Shown here piece after piece: positions 51,880 to 62,004 of a stretch of 64,000 nt of DNA. The stretch comes from an uncultured Bacteroidia bacterium. GTDB taxonomy: Bacteria > Bacteroidota > Bacteroidia > Bacteroidales > F082. Below the pieces are notes generated by a model. The model was given only the letters and a program-made list of their open reading frames with translations. It was not told where the DNA came from and searched no databases. The position numbers and the translations under genes were made by a program. Each line of letters starts with the position of its first letter. Positions within the stretch are counted from its first letter, which is position 1. Location: positions 62,001 through 126,000 of the forward strand of contig CACZZO010000006.1 of assembly GCA_902785755.1 (NCBI GenBank), written 5' to 3'.

Positions 51880-53487
51880 ATGCAGACCCTGAAATCCAAC
51901 ATACGCACCAACTCAGAGGAGTTCAAGCAGAACGAGAAAAACATGCTCGCGCTGATGGCGCAATACCGCGAGGCGATGTCGGCCTCGATGCAAGGCGGCG
52001 GCGAATCCGCTGTGGCCAAGCACAAGAAACGCAACAAGCTCCTTGCCCGCGAGCGCATCGACCTCCTCATCGACCCGAACACGCCGTTCCTCGAACTTTC
52101 GCCGATGGCGGCCTACGATACCTATAACAATGACTTCCCCTCGGCGGGCATCATCACCGGCATCGGGGTGATTCAAGGCCGCGAAGCGATGATTGTGGCC
52201 AACGACGCCACAGTGAAAGGCGGTACCTACATGCAATACACCGTGAAGAAACACCTTCGCGCCCAAGAGATTGCGATGGAGAACCACTTGCCTTGCGTCT
52301 ATATGGTCGACAGCGGCGGCGCTTTCCTTCCCGAGCAAGACACGGTCTTCCCCGACCGCGACCACTTCGGGCGGTTCTTCTACAACCAAGCCCGCATGTC
52401 GGCCTTGGGCATCCCGCAAATCGCCATCGTGATGGGCATGTGTACCGCTGGCGGTGCCTACGTTCCGGCCATGAGCGATGAGACCATCATCGTGCGCAAC
52501 CAAGGCACGATTTATCTCGGCGGACCGCCCTTGGTGAAGGCCGCCACGGGTGAGGTGGTCACGGCGGAGGAATTGGGTGGCGGCGAGATGCACACCTCGA
52601 TTTCAGGCGTCGCAGACCACTTGGCCGAGAACGACCAACACGCCTTGCAGATTTGCCGCAACATCTTCAAGACCTTGGAGAAGTCGCACCGCCAAAAGTT
52701 GGACATGTTGCCCGTTGAGGCACCTCTCTACGACCCTCACGACCTCTACGGCCTCGCGCCCATCGACTTCCACAAATTGGTCGATCCTCGAGAGATTATC
52801 GCCAGAATCGTGGACGGCAGCCGTTTTCAAGAGTTCAAGTCGAGGTATGCCACCACGCTTGTTTGCGGTTTCGCGCATTTGATGGGCTTCCCCGTGGGCA
52901 TCCTTGCCAACTTTGGAGTATTGTTCTCAGAATCAGCACTGAAGGCCACGCACTTCATCGAGCTATGCTGCCAAAGAAACATCCCGTTGGTGTTTTTGCA
53001 AAACATCACGGGCTTTATGGTGGGCAAGCAGTACGAGCAGGGCGGCATTGCCAAGGACGGTGCCAAGATGGTACACGCGGTGAGCAATGCCAACGTGCCC
53101 AAGTTCACGGTCATTTTCGGTGGCTCGTTTGGTGCGGGCAACTACGGCATGGCGGGTCGCGCCTACAGTCCGAGGCTGCTCTTCATGTGGCCCAATGCCA
53201 AAATCTCCGTCATGGGCGGCGAACAGGCGGCCAGCGTCCTTGCCACAGTGAAGGAAGACCAATACAAATACAAAGGTTTGGAAGTCCCGAAAGACGAAAT
53301 CGCGCAGCTGAAGAAGGAAATCTTGGCCAAATACGACTACGAAGGCTCGGCGTTCTACAGCACCGCCCGCCTCTGGGACGACGGCATCATCGACCCCATC
53401 GACACGCGCAAAATCCTCGCCTTGGGCATCGCCGCCTCATTGAACCAGCCCTTCCCGCCACAGCAGTTTGGGGTGTTTAGGATGTAG
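51880..53487 (+). CDS. Acyl-CoA carboxylase carboxyltransferase (beta) subunit, methylcrotonyl-CoA type
   Basis: 535 residues, the size of methylcrotonyl/propionyl-CoA carboxylase beta subunits. [28 protein letters not shown] (oxyanion glycines) and [18 protein letters not shown] are the two crotonase-fold motif sets. It transfers CO2 from biotin to an acyl-CoA. No biotin carboxylase or biotin carrier gene is adjacent, so the alpha subunit lies elsewhere. The ATG at 51880 fits the family N-terminus; the earlier frame start lacks support. Substrate inferred from the overall MCC-like layout, not proven. Confidence 0.88.
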   Translation: MQTLKSNIRTNSEEFKQNEKNMLALMAQYREAMSASMQGGGESAVAKHKKRNKLLARERIDLLIDPNTPFLELSPMAAYDTYNNDFPSAGIITGIGVIQGREAMIVANDATVKGGTYMQYTVKKHLRAQEIAMENHLPCVYMVDSGGAFLPEQDTVFPDRDHFGRFFYNQARMSALGIPQIAIVMGMCTAGGAYVPAMSDETIIVRNQGTIYLGGPPLVKAATGEVVTAEELGGGEMHTSISGVADHLAENDQHALQICRNIFKTLEKSHRQKLDMLPVEAPLYDPHDLYGLAPIDFHKLVDPREIIARIVDGSRFQEFKSRYATTLVCGFAHLMGFPVGILANFGVLFSESALKATHFIELCCQRNIPLVFLQNITGFMVGKQYEQGGIAKDGAKMVHAVSNANVPKFTVIFGGSFGAGNYGMAGRAYSPRLLFMWPNAKISVMGGEQAASVLATVKEDQYKYKGLEVPKDEIAQLKKEILAKYDYEGSAFYSTARLWDDGIIDPIDTRKILALGIAASLNQPFPPQQFGVFRM

Positions 53488-53511
53488 TATTTAAATCGAA
53501 AAACCACAACT

Positions 53512-54456
53512 ATGAAAAAAATGAACATTCCCCTCATTGGGACGTTGATTGTGCTCTCGCTTGTCGTTTGTCCAATCCTTTACATCAATATGGGGCCTGC
53601 CCTCGATGCTTCGCAACTCGAAGTGCTTAAAACACTTGGTATCATTGCCGGATGCAGCGCGTTTTTGTGCTTTACGTTAGGCGAAATCACGGGCAACAAC
53701 AGCCAAGTCGACAAGATTTGGAGCTTGCTGCCTATCGCTTATTGCTGGATTATTGCCGTCAAAGGCGGGATGCATCCCCGGTTGGTGGTGATGGCGGTGC
53801 TGGCAACCGTTTGGGGCTTGCGCCTGACCTTCAACTTTGCCCGAAAAGGGGCTTACAAACTGAAATTCTGGGAAGGGGAGGAGGACTACCGCTGGAAAGT
53901 GCTGCGGTCAACGCCTCCGTTTAAGAACAGGGCCGTGTGGCTCGTTTTCGATTTGTTCTTCATCTCGATGTATCAAAACGCCCTCATCCTAATGCTGACA
54001 TTTCCAGCCCTTGTTTGCATGAACTCCACGGCACCATTCGGCTGGGTGGATGTGGTGGCAGCGATCCTAATGTTGGGCTTCATCGTTTATGAGACTGTCG
54101 CCGATGAGCAACAATGGGCTTTTCATTCCAAGAAGAGGAGACTTCTCAATGAGGGACGAAAACTCGAAGACCTTCCTGCACCTTATAATAAAGGCTTCAA
54201 CACCATTGGTTTATGGAATGTGAGCCGTCACCCGAACTATTTGGCAGAACAATCCATTTGGGTGAGCCTTTACATTTTCTCCATCGGGGCAGGCATTGGC
54301 ATTGTCAATTGGAGTATGATTGGAGCGTTGCTTCTGATAGTCCTCTTCCTGGGCAGCACAAGCCTCGCCGAGGAAATCAGTAGCGGAAAATACCCCGACT
54401 ATGCCGATTATTGCAAAAAGGTGAACAAATATTTTCCGGGAAAGAAATATCAATGA
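53512..54456 (+). CDS. DUF1295 (steroid 5-alpha-reductase-like) membrane protein
   Basis: 314 residues with about eight membrane helices. The C-terminal part has the conserved set NTIGLWNVSRHPNYLAEQSI, the ICMT/5-alpha-reductase-type lipid-modifying signature with SRHPNY. The substrate in bacteria is unknown; a lipid or isoprenoid reductase or methyltransferase is expected. It is 24 bp after the carboxylase gene and may be co-transcribed; convergent with rlmN. Confidence 0.85.
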   Translation: MKKMNIPLIGTLIVLSLVVCPILYINMGPALDASQLEVLKTLGIIAGCSAFLCFTLGEITGNNSQVDKIWSLLPIAYCWIIAVKGGMHPRLVVMAVLATVWGLRLTFNFARKGAYKLKFWEGEEDYRWKVLRSTPPFKNRAVWLVFDLFFISMYQNALILMLTFPALVCMNSTAPFGWVDVVAAILMLGFIVYETVADEQQWAFHSKKRRLLNEGRKLEDLPAPYNKGFNTIGLWNVSRHPNYLAEQSIWVSLYIFSIGAGIGIVNWSMIGALLLIVLFLGSTSLAEEISSGKYPDYADYCKKVNKYFPGKKYQ

Positions 54457-54477
54457 CCCGAAAGACCGAACCAACAT

Positions 54478-55497
54478 TTATAGCAGGCTCTTCGTCGACA
54501 GCAACCCGCAAGCCGCATCAATGTCCTGCCCGCGTGAGGCGCGGATGGTGGCGATGATGCCCTTGTCGTTCAGCGCGTCGCGGAACCATGTCATGGTGGC
54601 CATGTCGGGGCTTTTCAGCGGAATGTTCGGCACGGCGTGATACCTTATTAAATTAAAGCGGCAACGGGTGCTTCCGAGTAGTCGTGCAATCTCCTTGACG
54701 TGTTCCTTGCTCGCGTTGAGGTCCTTGAAGAGGATGTACTCAAATGACAAGCGGCGTTGTCCATGCCAGTCATGTTGCTTCACGGTATGAATCACCTCCT
54801 TGATGGGATAGGTTTTCTCGATGGGCATCAGTTTGAGACGCTCGTCGTGGAAGGGGCTGTGCATTGAGATGGCCAAATTGCATTTCGACTCCTCTAAGAA
54901 GCGTTTCAGGTTGGGAATCAGGCCACAAGTGGAAACGGTGATACGTGTCGGGCTCCAGCCCAAGGCCCACTCCTCGGTGAGGATGCTCAGGCAGCGCAAC
55001 AGGTTGTCGTAGTTGGCCAAAGGTTCGCCCATGCCCATAAATACGATGTTGGTCAGCGTGTCGAATTCGGGTAGGCTGAGGATCTGGTTCATGATTTCGG
55101 CCACGGAGAGGTTTTTCTGGAAACCTTGTTTGCCCGTGGCGCAAAAGAGGCAATCCATTTGGCAGCCCACTTGTGTGGAAACGCATAGCGTGGCGCGTTC
55201 TCTGTCGGGGATGTAGGCCGCCTCAACGAAATAATCACCGGCAGGGAAGAGGTATTTCTTCGTGCCGTCGGTCGACACTTGTTCCTTGACGGGAGCCTTC
55301 AATCCTGTTTCATAATGTTCTGACAGCAAGGCGCGTGAGGCTTTGCTGAGGTTGGTCATGTCGTCAAACGAGGCGCAACGTTTCAGATAAATCCAGTCCA
55401 CCAATTGTTTGCCCGTGAACTTGGGCAATTCCAATTTCTCGACCACCTCTTGAATTTCGGCTGGGGTCTTGCCTAAAAGTATGTGTTTTTCTTCCAT
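54478..55497 (-). CDS. rlmN: 23S rRNA (adenine2503-C2)/tRNA (adenine37-C2) methyltransferase RlmN
   Basis: 339 residues. The radical-SAM cluster CxxxCxxC (VGCQMDCLFCATG, about 115-126) and the conserved Cys near the end (DIDAACG, about 330-336) are the two cysteine sets the dual mechanism needs. GMGEPLANYDNLLRCL and RITVSTCGLIPNL are typical RlmN segments. It methylates C2 of A2503 in 23S rRNA and A37 of some tRNAs. Its -7 element ends 4 nt before the start codon. Confidence 0.96.
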   Translation of the reverse strand: MEEKHILLGKTPAEIQEVVEKLELPKFTGKQLVDWIYLKRCASFDDMTNLSKASRALLSEHYETGLKAPVKEQVSTDGTKKYLFPAGDYFVEAAYIPDRERATLCVSTQVGCQMDCLFCATGKQGFQKNLSVAEIMNQILSLPEFDTLTNIVFMGMGEPLANYDNLLRCLSILTEEWALGWSPTRITVSTCGLIPNLKRFLEESKCNLAISMHSPFHDERLKLMPIEKTYPIKEVIHTVKQHDWHGQRRLSFEYILFKDLNASKEHVKEIARLLGSTRCRFNLIRYHAVPNIPLKSPDMATMTWFRDALNDKGIIATIRASRGQDIDAACGLLSTKSLL

Positions 55498-55501
55498 GCT
55501 G

Positions 55502-55509
55502 CAAAAATA
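55502..55509 (-). promoter_or_regulatory. -7 element (TATTTTTG) of rlmN
   Basis: Minus-strand TATTTTTG, four bases (CAGC) before the rlmN ATG; a likely leaderless transcript. Confidence 0.55.
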
Positions 55510-55542
55510 GTTAATGTTGCTGAATTATCTGGGAAAAATGTG

Positions 55543-55550
55543 TATTTTTG
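55543..55550 (+). promoter_or_regulatory. -7 element (TATTTTTG) of amn-holA
   Basis: TATTTTTG 19 nt before the AMP nucleosidase ATG; divergent from rlmN. Confidence 0.65.
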
Positions 55551-55569
55551 CAAAGTAATAAAAGAATAA

Positions 55570-56340
55570 ATGAAAACCAAACAAGAGATAGTTGAAAACT
55601 GGCTGCCGCGCTATACGGGCTTGCCGCTGGAGAAGTTCGGGAAGTACATACTGCTGACCAATTTCCAGAATTATGTCGACCGTTTCGCCGAATGGCAAGG
55701 CGTTGAGGTGGTTGGCCGCGACAAATCAATGCCCTGTGCCACCGACGGCGAAATCACCATTATTAATTTCAGCATGGGCAGTGCCAACGCTGCTACGATT
55801 ATGGACTTGTTGGTTGCCGTGAAACCCAAGGCTGTATTGTTTCTTGGCAAGTGCGGAGGTATCAAGAGAATCAACAGGGTTGGCGACTTGATTTTGCCCA
55901 TCGCCGCTATTCGGGGCGAGGGTACTTCAAACGACTATTTCCCGCCCGAAGTGCCTGCGCTGCCGGCATTCAGCCTCGAAAAGGCCATCTCCACCACCAT
56001 CCGCGACTATGGCCGCGACTATTGGACGGGCACGGTCTATACCACCAACCGTCGCGTGTGGGAACACGACGACAATTTCAAGGACTATCTGCGCAAAATC
56101 CGCTGCATGGCGGTCGATATGGAAACAGCCACCATTTTCATGGTCGGGTTCCACAACGAAATCCCGACGGGCGCGTTGCTTTTGGTGTCCGACAACCCCA
56201 TGGTGCCCGAAGGCGTCAAGACCGAGGAGAGCGACAAGCACGTCAGCAAGAACTTTGTCGGCGAACACCTGCGCATTGGCATCGACTCACTACGACAACT
56301 TATTAATAATGGTATCACCGTCAAGCACTTGAAGTTCTGA
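55570..56340 (+). CDS. amn: AMP nucleosidase (short form)
   Basis: 256 residues, the short Bacteroidota-type enzyme without the N-terminal half of E. coli Amn. VLFLGKCGGIKRINRVGDLI and CMAVDMETATIFMVGF (the Glu of the nucleoside phosphorylase-like site) plus LLVSDNPMVPEGVKT define the family. It splits AMP into adenine and ribose 5-phosphate. Its stop overlaps the holA start by 1 bp (TGATG). Confidence 0.92.
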   Translation: MKTKQEIVENWLPRYTGLPLEKFGKYILLTNFQNYVDRFAEWQGVEVVGRDKSMPCATDGEITIINFSMGSANAATIMDLLVAVKPKAVLFLGKCGGIKRINRVGDLILPIAAIRGEGTSNDYFPPEVPALPAFSLEKAISTTIRDYGRDYWTGTVYTTNRRVWEHDDNFKDYLRKIRCMAVDMETATIFMVGFHNEIPTGALLLVSDNPMVPEGVKTEESDKHVSKNFVGEHLRIGIDSLRQLINNGITVKHLKF

Positions 56341-57341
56341 TGACTTACGAACAGATTCTTTCCGAAATCCACAAGAAGAACTTCGCGCCCATCTATTTCC
56401 TGACGGGCGACGAGCCGTATTTCATCGACATGATTTCGGATAGCATCGAAAACGAGGCCTTGGACGAGGCCGACCGCGCCTTCAACCAAATCGTGCTGTA
56501 TGGCCGCGACGTGGATGTGGAAACCATCGCCAACCACGCCCGCAGCTTCCCGATGATGGGCGAGCGTATGGTGGTCATCGTGAAGGAAGCGCAGGATGTG
56601 AAGAACTTGGAGAATTTCGAGGCCTATCTCGACACCATTCCCGAAACCACGCTGCTCGTTTTCGTCTATAAATACAAGAAGTTCGACAAACGCAAGACCT
56701 TGGCCAAGAAGATTGACAAGAAAGGCGTTTGGTTCGAGTCGAAGAAGCTGTACGACAGCAACATACCCAGCTGGATACAGAATTATCTGAAGGCAGACGG
56801 CTATAGCATCACGCCGAAGGCAACGCAGATGTTGGCCGATTTCCTCGGCACCGACCTCCACAAAATCGCCAACGAACTGAAGAAACTCACCATCGCCTTG
56901 CCCAAAAACAAGAGCATCGACGATGCAGATGTGGAGCGCAACATTGGCATTTCCAAGGACTTCAATGTATTCGAGTTGCAGAACGCCATCGGTAGCCGCG
57001 ACGTGCTGAAAGCCAACCGCATTGTGAACTATTTCGGTGACAACGGCAAGGACAATCCGCTGTTGGTCACGGCGATAACGCTTTACGGCTATTTCACGAA
57101 GATTCTCAAACTGCATTTTGCCACCGACAAGTCGCAAGGCGCTTTGGCGAGTGTGTTGGGTGTGAATCCTTATTTCGTCAAAGATTACCAAGTGGCCGCT
57201 CGCAACTATCCTCCTGGAGTCTGCATCCGCTGCATTTCCATCCTCCGTGAGTTCGACATGAAGTCGAAGGGCTACGACAGCGGCGAGGTGAGCGAGAAGG
57301 ATTTGTATAGGGAGATGATTTTTAAACTAATGCATTGTTGA
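56340..57341 (+). CDS. holA: DNA polymerase III subunit delta
   Basis: 333 residues. IYFLTGDEPYFIDMISDSIE opens the AAA-like clamp-loader fold, with RSFPMMGERMVVIVKEAQ, GTDLHKIANELKKLTIAL and the C-terminal collar ITLYGYFTKILKLHF. It opens the beta clamp in the replisome. It is coupled to amn by a 1-bp overlap. Confidence 0.9.
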   Translation: MTYEQILSEIHKKNFAPIYFLTGDEPYFIDMISDSIENEALDEADRAFNQIVLYGRDVDVETIANHARSFPMMGERMVVIVKEAQDVKNLENFEAYLDTIPETTLLVFVYKYKKFDKRKTLAKKIDKKGVWFESKKLYDSNIPSWIQNYLKADGYSITPKATQMLADFLGTDLHKIANELKKLTIALPKNKSIDDADVERNIGISKDFNVFELQNAIGSRDVLKANRIVNYFGDNGKDNPLLVTAITLYGYFTKILKLHFATDKSQGALASVLGVNPYFVKDYQVAARNYPPGVCIRCISILREFDMKSKGYDSGEVSEKDLYREMIFKLMHC

Positions 57342-57344
57342 ATC

Positions 57345-57368
57345 GGCCCTTCGACGGGCTCAGGGACC
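57345..57368. repeat. Interspersed motif GGCCCTTCGAC..GCTCAGGGACC
   Basis: A dyad-like motif known from many genomes, here in the 34-bp gap between holA and dtd. A close relative (GGCCCTTCGACAAGTTCAGG) lies inside the anti-sigma gene at 8696-8719. Confidence 0.6.
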
Positions 57369-57375
57369 TTGACTT

Positions 57376-57828
57376 ATGAGAATTGTAGCACAACGAGTAA
57401 CTCACGCATCCGTCACGATAGACGGTAAAGTGAAATCGGAAATCGGCTTGGGGATGATGGTTTTGCTCGGCATCGAGGAGGCTGACACGCAGGAGGATGT
57501 GGAATGGCTTTGCCAGAAACTCACCAAACTCCGCATTTTCGACGATGGCAACGATTCCATGAACTTAGACATCAACCAAGTGGAAGGTTCGTTCCTCGTG
57601 GTGAGCCAGTTCACCCTTCATGCCTTGACCAAGAAAGGCAACCGCCCGAGTTTCATCCGCGCCGCCCGTCCCGAACAGGCCATTCCGCTGTATGAGATGT
57701 TTCTAAAACGTTTGGCCGAAATCTCTGGTCGCGAGGTTCAAAGTGGCGAATTTGGCGCGATGATGGCCGTGGAACTGATTAATGACGGCCCCGTGACCAT
57801 CATCATGGACTCGAAGCGGAAGGAATAA
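57376..57828 (+). CDS. dtd: D-aminoacyl-tRNA deacylase
   Basis: 150 residues. The diagnostic motifs SQFTLHA (SQxT) and NDGPVTI (NxGPVT) are both present and the opening MRIVAQRVTHASVTIDGKVK is typical. It removes D-amino acids (and glycine from tRNA-Ala) to protect translation. Confidence 0.97.
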   Translation: MRIVAQRVTHASVTIDGKVKSEIGLGMMVLLGIEEADTQEDVEWLCQKLTKLRIFDDGNDSMNLDINQVEGSFLVVSQFTLHALTKKGNRPSFIRAARPEQAIPLYEMFLKRLAEISGREVQSGEFGAMMAVELINDGPVTIIMDSKRKE

Positions 57829-57844
57829 ACTTGTTCTGGTGGTC

Positions 57845-57914
57845 TGTAGGGCTGTCGTATTACATTAGCCGATTGTATTGAACGATGCGGCTGCCACGGT
57901 GTGACAGCCCTACA
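57845..57914. terminator. Long hairpin with perfect 12-bp arms between convergent genes
   Basis: TGTAGGGCTGTC (57845-57856) pairs with GACAGCCCTACA (57903-57914). It sits between dtd and the MscS gene and could terminate both. The terminal arms also look like those of a 70-bp MITE; no T-run follows. Confidence 0.6.
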
Positions 57915-57922
57915 TCTCAACA

Positions 57923-60748
57923 TTAATCCTCGGAATCGTCATCATCCTTAATAATGTGCAAATCGCGCTGCGGGAACGGAATCGTTATGCCGTTGGCGTT
58001 CAATGCATTGTAGATAATTTCCGGGGCGCGGTCGGCGTAGGCTACGCGCTCGGCAGCCAAGACGTATTGCTTCACTATTATATCAACGCCACTGTCGCCA
58101 AAGGCTCCAAATACCACATAGATGCCTTTCTTCGGCTCCACGACTTCCCGCCCGTAAGCGTCTTTGGTGCGCATTATCTGCATGGCTTCAACAAGTACTT
58201 CGCGCGCACGCTGCAAATCAGTGCCGTAGGCCACACTCACATGCAACTTGAGACATTCGTAAGAGTTGCTCTTGGTAAGGTTGGTGAAACTTTTGGCGAA
58301 TAGTGCCGCGTTGAGGAAAGAGACGGTGACGCCGTCGTAGGTCTCAACTTGCGTGCTTTGGTAATTGATGTCAGTAACCGCGCCGCGCACGCCGTCGCAC
58401 TCAATCCAGTCGCCAACCCTCAAGCGTCCGCCCATGAGTTGGATGCCGTAAACGAAGTTGTTGATGATGTCCTTCAATGCAATACCGATACCGGCTGACA
58501 AACCGCCTGCGATAAGCCCCAACGAACTGGTTGGGATGTTCAGCGTGGCGATGAAGATGTAAATGAAAACAAACCAAACGAATACACTGATGAGGCTATT
58601 GCCCAACGAAAGGTTGATTTCGTTGCTGCGGACGGTTTTTCGATTGTACTTGCGGAGGAAACGGTTGTACTGGGTATGCTCCCAAATGGTGCGAATGGCC
58701 TTGTTCATGTAACGGAACACGAAGAACAATCCCGCAAGGAACAACAGGTTATACAAAGACACCCGAAATCCGTCCGCACCGTCATGTTGAATGAAAGGCT
58801 GCACGAAAATCTGGCGATACAAGTCGTTGAACTCGAAAATGTTCAATGCCCATCGGATGCACAACGGGAACGACACCAACACCAACAGCGGGACAAACAC
58901 ATCATGTATCAGGTCGTAGAACCATGTGGCGGAAAACAACATTTTCTCCTTGGCTGCCCCTGTCAAATAGGTAATCTGTGCCTTGTGCTCTTCCACTCGT
59001 TTGTTCAACCGATTCTCCTTGTACCAATACAGCAGATGGTTTATGGTGGCAATGGCAAGGATGGCTGTCAATAGGAAATACCACCAAACCAAAATGATGA
59101 GTGCGAGGAAGATGTAACCAGCCCAACTGAAGAGCATGGCAACGGCGGTAATGCCTAAAGAGAACCAGCAAATAATGGCATCGGCCCGATCCGACTTCTT
59201 GCTCCGGCGCAAATTGGAAATCATTTGCCACACCGTCATAATCAGCAAAAGAGGAGGGAAAATGAAATTCAGGAAGGCGTTGGGCAGGAAAAGCACTCGG
59301 CAACTGATGACAAAGAGTGCCGTGAAAATAGTGGACAGGTAGTTTCGGATGCCGTTTTTGAGTTTGTCAGGCTCCAATCGGATGAGTTGCGCTGTTGTAA
59401 TGGCCATCAGCAGGCAGATGAAGGTGTGCATCAGGCTGATGGACTTGGTCGCCCTGTCGTCCTGCGTGGTTTCATAACTGAGGACGATAAACAAGACACA
59501 GCCCACCAGAAGGGCAATGTAACGCTTTTGTTCTTTGGCTACTCGATTCAGCGGTTTCAGGAAACGATAGACAAGAAGCATCAGCAATGCGGCAATGCCC
59601 CACAAGACGAATAAGGATAAAATGTAAACCACCAACCAGAACAGCGTCGCCGAGTTGTTGAAGCGGCTGTCCTTGTTAATGTTGTCCGATTCATCATAGG
59701 TTGACAGTTTTTGGAAAAAATTCGAGGTGAACCGCTCTTCCATTGCGGTTTTGGCCTGTTGCCAGTAGAAGGTGGGATTTCTCAGGATTTGCATCCAAGG
59801 GGTCTGGCCCTCCACGAACACGCTTTTCTGGAGAATCTTGTAGTAATCCTGTGCATAGTCGTAAGATTCCTTCATGCGCAGCCAGGCTTCGATGTAGTAG
59901 GTGCTGTCGGCCATGACCACCTCGCGCGTTTGGGCATAGATTCTCAGCAGTTGGGAAGCATAGAAAAGGCAAGAGTCACGTTCCATCTGGCCCATTTCGC
60001 TCAAGATGAACGGCGGAACGCTTCCCTCTTTGACCGTTGTGTCCTTTACTGCAATCGAATCAACGATGGCAACCTCTTGCTCTGGCATTATTTCCTCCAT
60101 GAGGCTTTCAGCGGGCAGCACCGCTTCTGCCGTATCGCTATTATAAGCAAGGCTATCCCCGATTGCCAAACTGTCTCCAGCCAAAGTGTCCAGTGTCGCG
60201 ATTGTGGCCATGATAAGGTCCACATGTTCATACAGTTTCTGCTCCAAGAGGCTTTCGTTGTGCTCCAAGTGGGCATCCAATGAGTCGTTATGGTAGGCAA
60301 GGCTGTCGGGCACCAATTCCACTTCCTTCAACTCAGGTGGGAGGCGGCGAAGCGATTCAATCAGTCGCGCATAGCGGTTGATCTCGATATTCAACTTGTT
60401 CACGATGCGGTCGTAAGGGGTGCGGTTCTTGTTGAAGTCCTCGTATTCCTGGGTCACCTTTTCCAGTGCATAGCTGATGTCGAAGGTGTAGTCCTGTTTT
60501 TGGGAATACAGCATCAGCGATTGGTCGTTGCATTTCTTGGCAATGTCCACCATCTTCTCGTGTTGCACTTCGTAGTAATTCTTCAACTCGGCTTGCGTCT
60601 CTGAAATTTGCAGATAGTCATGGCTTAATTCCCGCCGTAGATTGGCTAAGGTGGCATCCAAGTCCATTCCCGTAAAGACGGCCAAGGCTGGCACCGCAAC
60701 GGCTAACAGTGCCAAAAGAATGTAGAGGGTTTTGCGCTTTTTCATCAT
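57923..60748 (-). CDS. Large MscS-family mechanosensitive channel
   Basis: 941 residues, far longer than E. coli MscS (286). A signal anchor (1-24) and long coiled-coil periplasmic domain (about 25-360) precede about eight membrane segments. The MscS pore helix and beta domain lie at about 745-840 (GLIAGGLSAGIGIALKDIIN; GGRLRVGDWIECDGVRGAVT), and the C-terminal domain ends in an acidic DDDDSED. It releases solutes on hypo-osmotic shock. Two small membrane genes upstream overlap or adjoin it, forming a three-gene unit. Confidence 0.9.
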   Translation of the reverse strand: MMKKRKTLYILLALLAVAVPALAVFTGMDLDATLANLRRELSHDYLQISETQAELKNYYEVQHEKMVDIAKKCNDQSLMLYSQKQDYTFDISYALEKVTQEYEDFNKNRTPYDRIVNKLNIEINRYARLIESLRRLPPELKEVELVPDSLAYHNDSLDAHLEHNESLLEQKLYEHVDLIMATIATLDTLAGDSLAIGDSLAYNSDTAEAVLPAESLMEEIMPEQEVAIVDSIAVKDTTVKEGSVPPFILSEMGQMERDSCLFYASQLLRIYAQTREVVMADSTYYIEAWLRMKESYDYAQDYYKILQKSVFVEGQTPWMQILRNPTFYWQQAKTAMEERFTSNFFQKLSTYDESDNINKDSRFNNSATLFWLVVYILSLFVLWGIAALLMLLVYRFLKPLNRVAKEQKRYIALLVGCVLFIVLSYETTQDDRATKSISLMHTFICLLMAITTAQLIRLEPDKLKNGIRNYLSTIFTALFVISCRVLFLPNAFLNFIFPPLLLIMTVWQMISNLRRSKKSDRADAIICWFSLGITAVAMLFSWAGYIFLALIILVWWYFLLTAILAIATINHLLYWYKENRLNKRVEEHKAQITYLTGAAKEKMLFSATWFYDLIHDVFVPLLVLVSFPLCIRWALNIFEFNDLYRQIFVQPFIQHDGADGFRVSLYNLLFLAGLFFVFRYMNKAIRTIWEHTQYNRFLRKYNRKTVRSNEINLSLGNSLISVFVWFVFIYIFIATLNIPTSSLGLIAGGLSAGIGIALKDIINNFVYGIQLMGGRLRVGDWIECDGVRGAVTDINYQSTQVETYDGVTVSFLNAALFAKSFTNLTKSNSYECLKLHVSVAYGTDLQRAREVLVEAMQIMRTKDAYGREVVEPKKGIYVVFGAFGDSGVDIIVKQYVLAAERVAYADRAPEIIYNALNANGITIPFPQRDLHIIKDDDDSED

Positions 60749-61314
60749 ATTTGTTCCTTCTTTTTGGTTTCAGATACAAAACAAGCCACAAGCCCGTAGG
60801 TGATGGTCGGGCGTATCCAAATCTCTGTGAGGGTATACTTGGTGAATTCGTCTTCGGGCTCGAGAATTATGTCGATGTTATAGAGTATGGCAATAAGCAT
60901 GTCAATGATACAAATCACCCACAAATTCCGTTTGGTGTAACTCTCCCAGTTTTTTCGGGCATAGAAGTAGGTCAGCATACAGAGCAATGTCACCGACAGG
61001 GTGGAACATACCAATTTCATGGGGTAATAGGCAATCGGAGGTGGAAAAAGAACATCGCGCAACAGCACCGTAATGCCGACGCAAAGGGTACACCAATAGT
61101 TGAACTGCTTTGTGGTGATGCCTGTGTCGAAAAAGTACATCCAAATCATCACCACGCAGGCGATGTAGAATACGTTGAGCACCAACTCGGGCCAGGTTTC
61201 GCCAAGCCCGTAATGGAAGATGCCGTAAAGCATCGTACCCACCGAGAGCATAGCGGCCAAGGCGGTAATCACGATGTCTATGACCTTGGCTCTCTCTTTG
61301 AATCTTGTTTGCAT
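60745..61314 (-). CDS. Unknown membrane protein upstream of the MscS channel
   Basis: 189 residues with about five membrane helices (VIDIVITALAAMLSVGTMLY; LVLNVFYIACVVMIWMYFF; WCTLCVGITVLL; LVCSTLSVTLLCMLTYFY; ICIIDMLIAILYNI). No family recognised. The stop overlaps the MscS start (ATGATGA), so the two are translated together. It may be an accessory of the channel. Confidence 0.72.
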   Translation of the reverse strand: MQTRFKERAKVIDIVITALAAMLSVGTMLYGIFHYGLGETWPELVLNVFYIACVVMIWMYFFDTGITTKQFNYWCTLCVGITVLLRDVLFPPPIAYYPMKLVCSTLSVTLLCMLTYFYARKNWESYTKRNLWVICIIDMLIAILYNIDIILEPEDEFTKYTLTEIWIRPTITYGLVACFVSETKKKEQI

Positions 61315-61324
61315 GATCGTAGTT

Positions 61325-61993
61325 TTATTTATTCATTTCCTCTTCCTGAATGGTTTTCTTCACATCTTGTGCAATCTCGGAATACAGTTTGTCCACGTCC
61401 TCCTTTGTGTAATCGGACTCGTCAAAACTTTTGGAAAAAGTCACCTTGATGCTTGCAAGCTGCCCGGCTGTTCTCCTGTCTCTTCTGAGGTCGTGTCCGG
61501 TGAGAAGGATATAATCGCACAAGGTGTCTCCAATAAACCAGAAAAGGACAAAGAACAACTCGCGCGAAATGTCGTCCAGACCTTCCGAGAGCCAAAGCAA
61601 AAAGGCAGAAACAATCAGGCCCACAGTCATAAAGATAAAGCGTTTGGTATGCCGTTTCTCCACATTTTCCACCACGCCCAGCTTGTAGGCGTAATACTCC
61701 TGGATAGTCGTGACAATGGTTTTTTTCTCCTCCTCAGTGAGGCAGTCCTCAATGATGTTCAGCACAATGGGACAATCTGGAGGAATCACCCCGGCATCGA
61801 GTTCAACTAAATCCTTGAAATCCGAATTCAGGGTCTCGTATCGCCTGACGCTGAGGGGGTGGATAACATCGTAATAAGAAGAAATCTTGATTGGGAATGT
61901 AGCAATTCCGTTATTGATAAAATCCCTGTGCAGCAGATCATCCATCTGCCCTTTTCTGGTTTCAAATAATTTGACAATGCTTTTTTTAGCCAT
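61325..61993 (-). CDS. Unknown protein with central membrane hairpin, first gene of the MscS unit
   Basis: 222 residues. The N-terminus (1-110) is soluble and acidic (DCLTEEEKKTIVTTIQEYYA). Two membrane helices lie at about 120-165 (FIFMTVGLIVSAFLLWL; LFFVLFWFIGDTLCDYILL), and a charged tail ends the protein. No family recognised. It ends 10 bp before the second membrane gene. Confidence 0.7.
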   Translation of the reverse strand: MAKKSIVKLFETRKGQMDDLLHRDFINNGIATFPIKISSYYDVIHPLSVRRYETLNSDFKDLVELDAGVIPPDCPIVLNIIEDCLTEEEKKTIVTTIQEYYAYKLGVVENVEKRHTKRFIFMTVGLIVSAFLLWLSEGLDDISRELFFVLFWFIGDTLCDYILLTGHDLRRDRRTAGQLASIKVTFSKSFDESDYTKEDVDKLYSEIAQDVKKTIQEEEMNK

Positions 61994-62004
61994 GATTTTT
62001 CATT

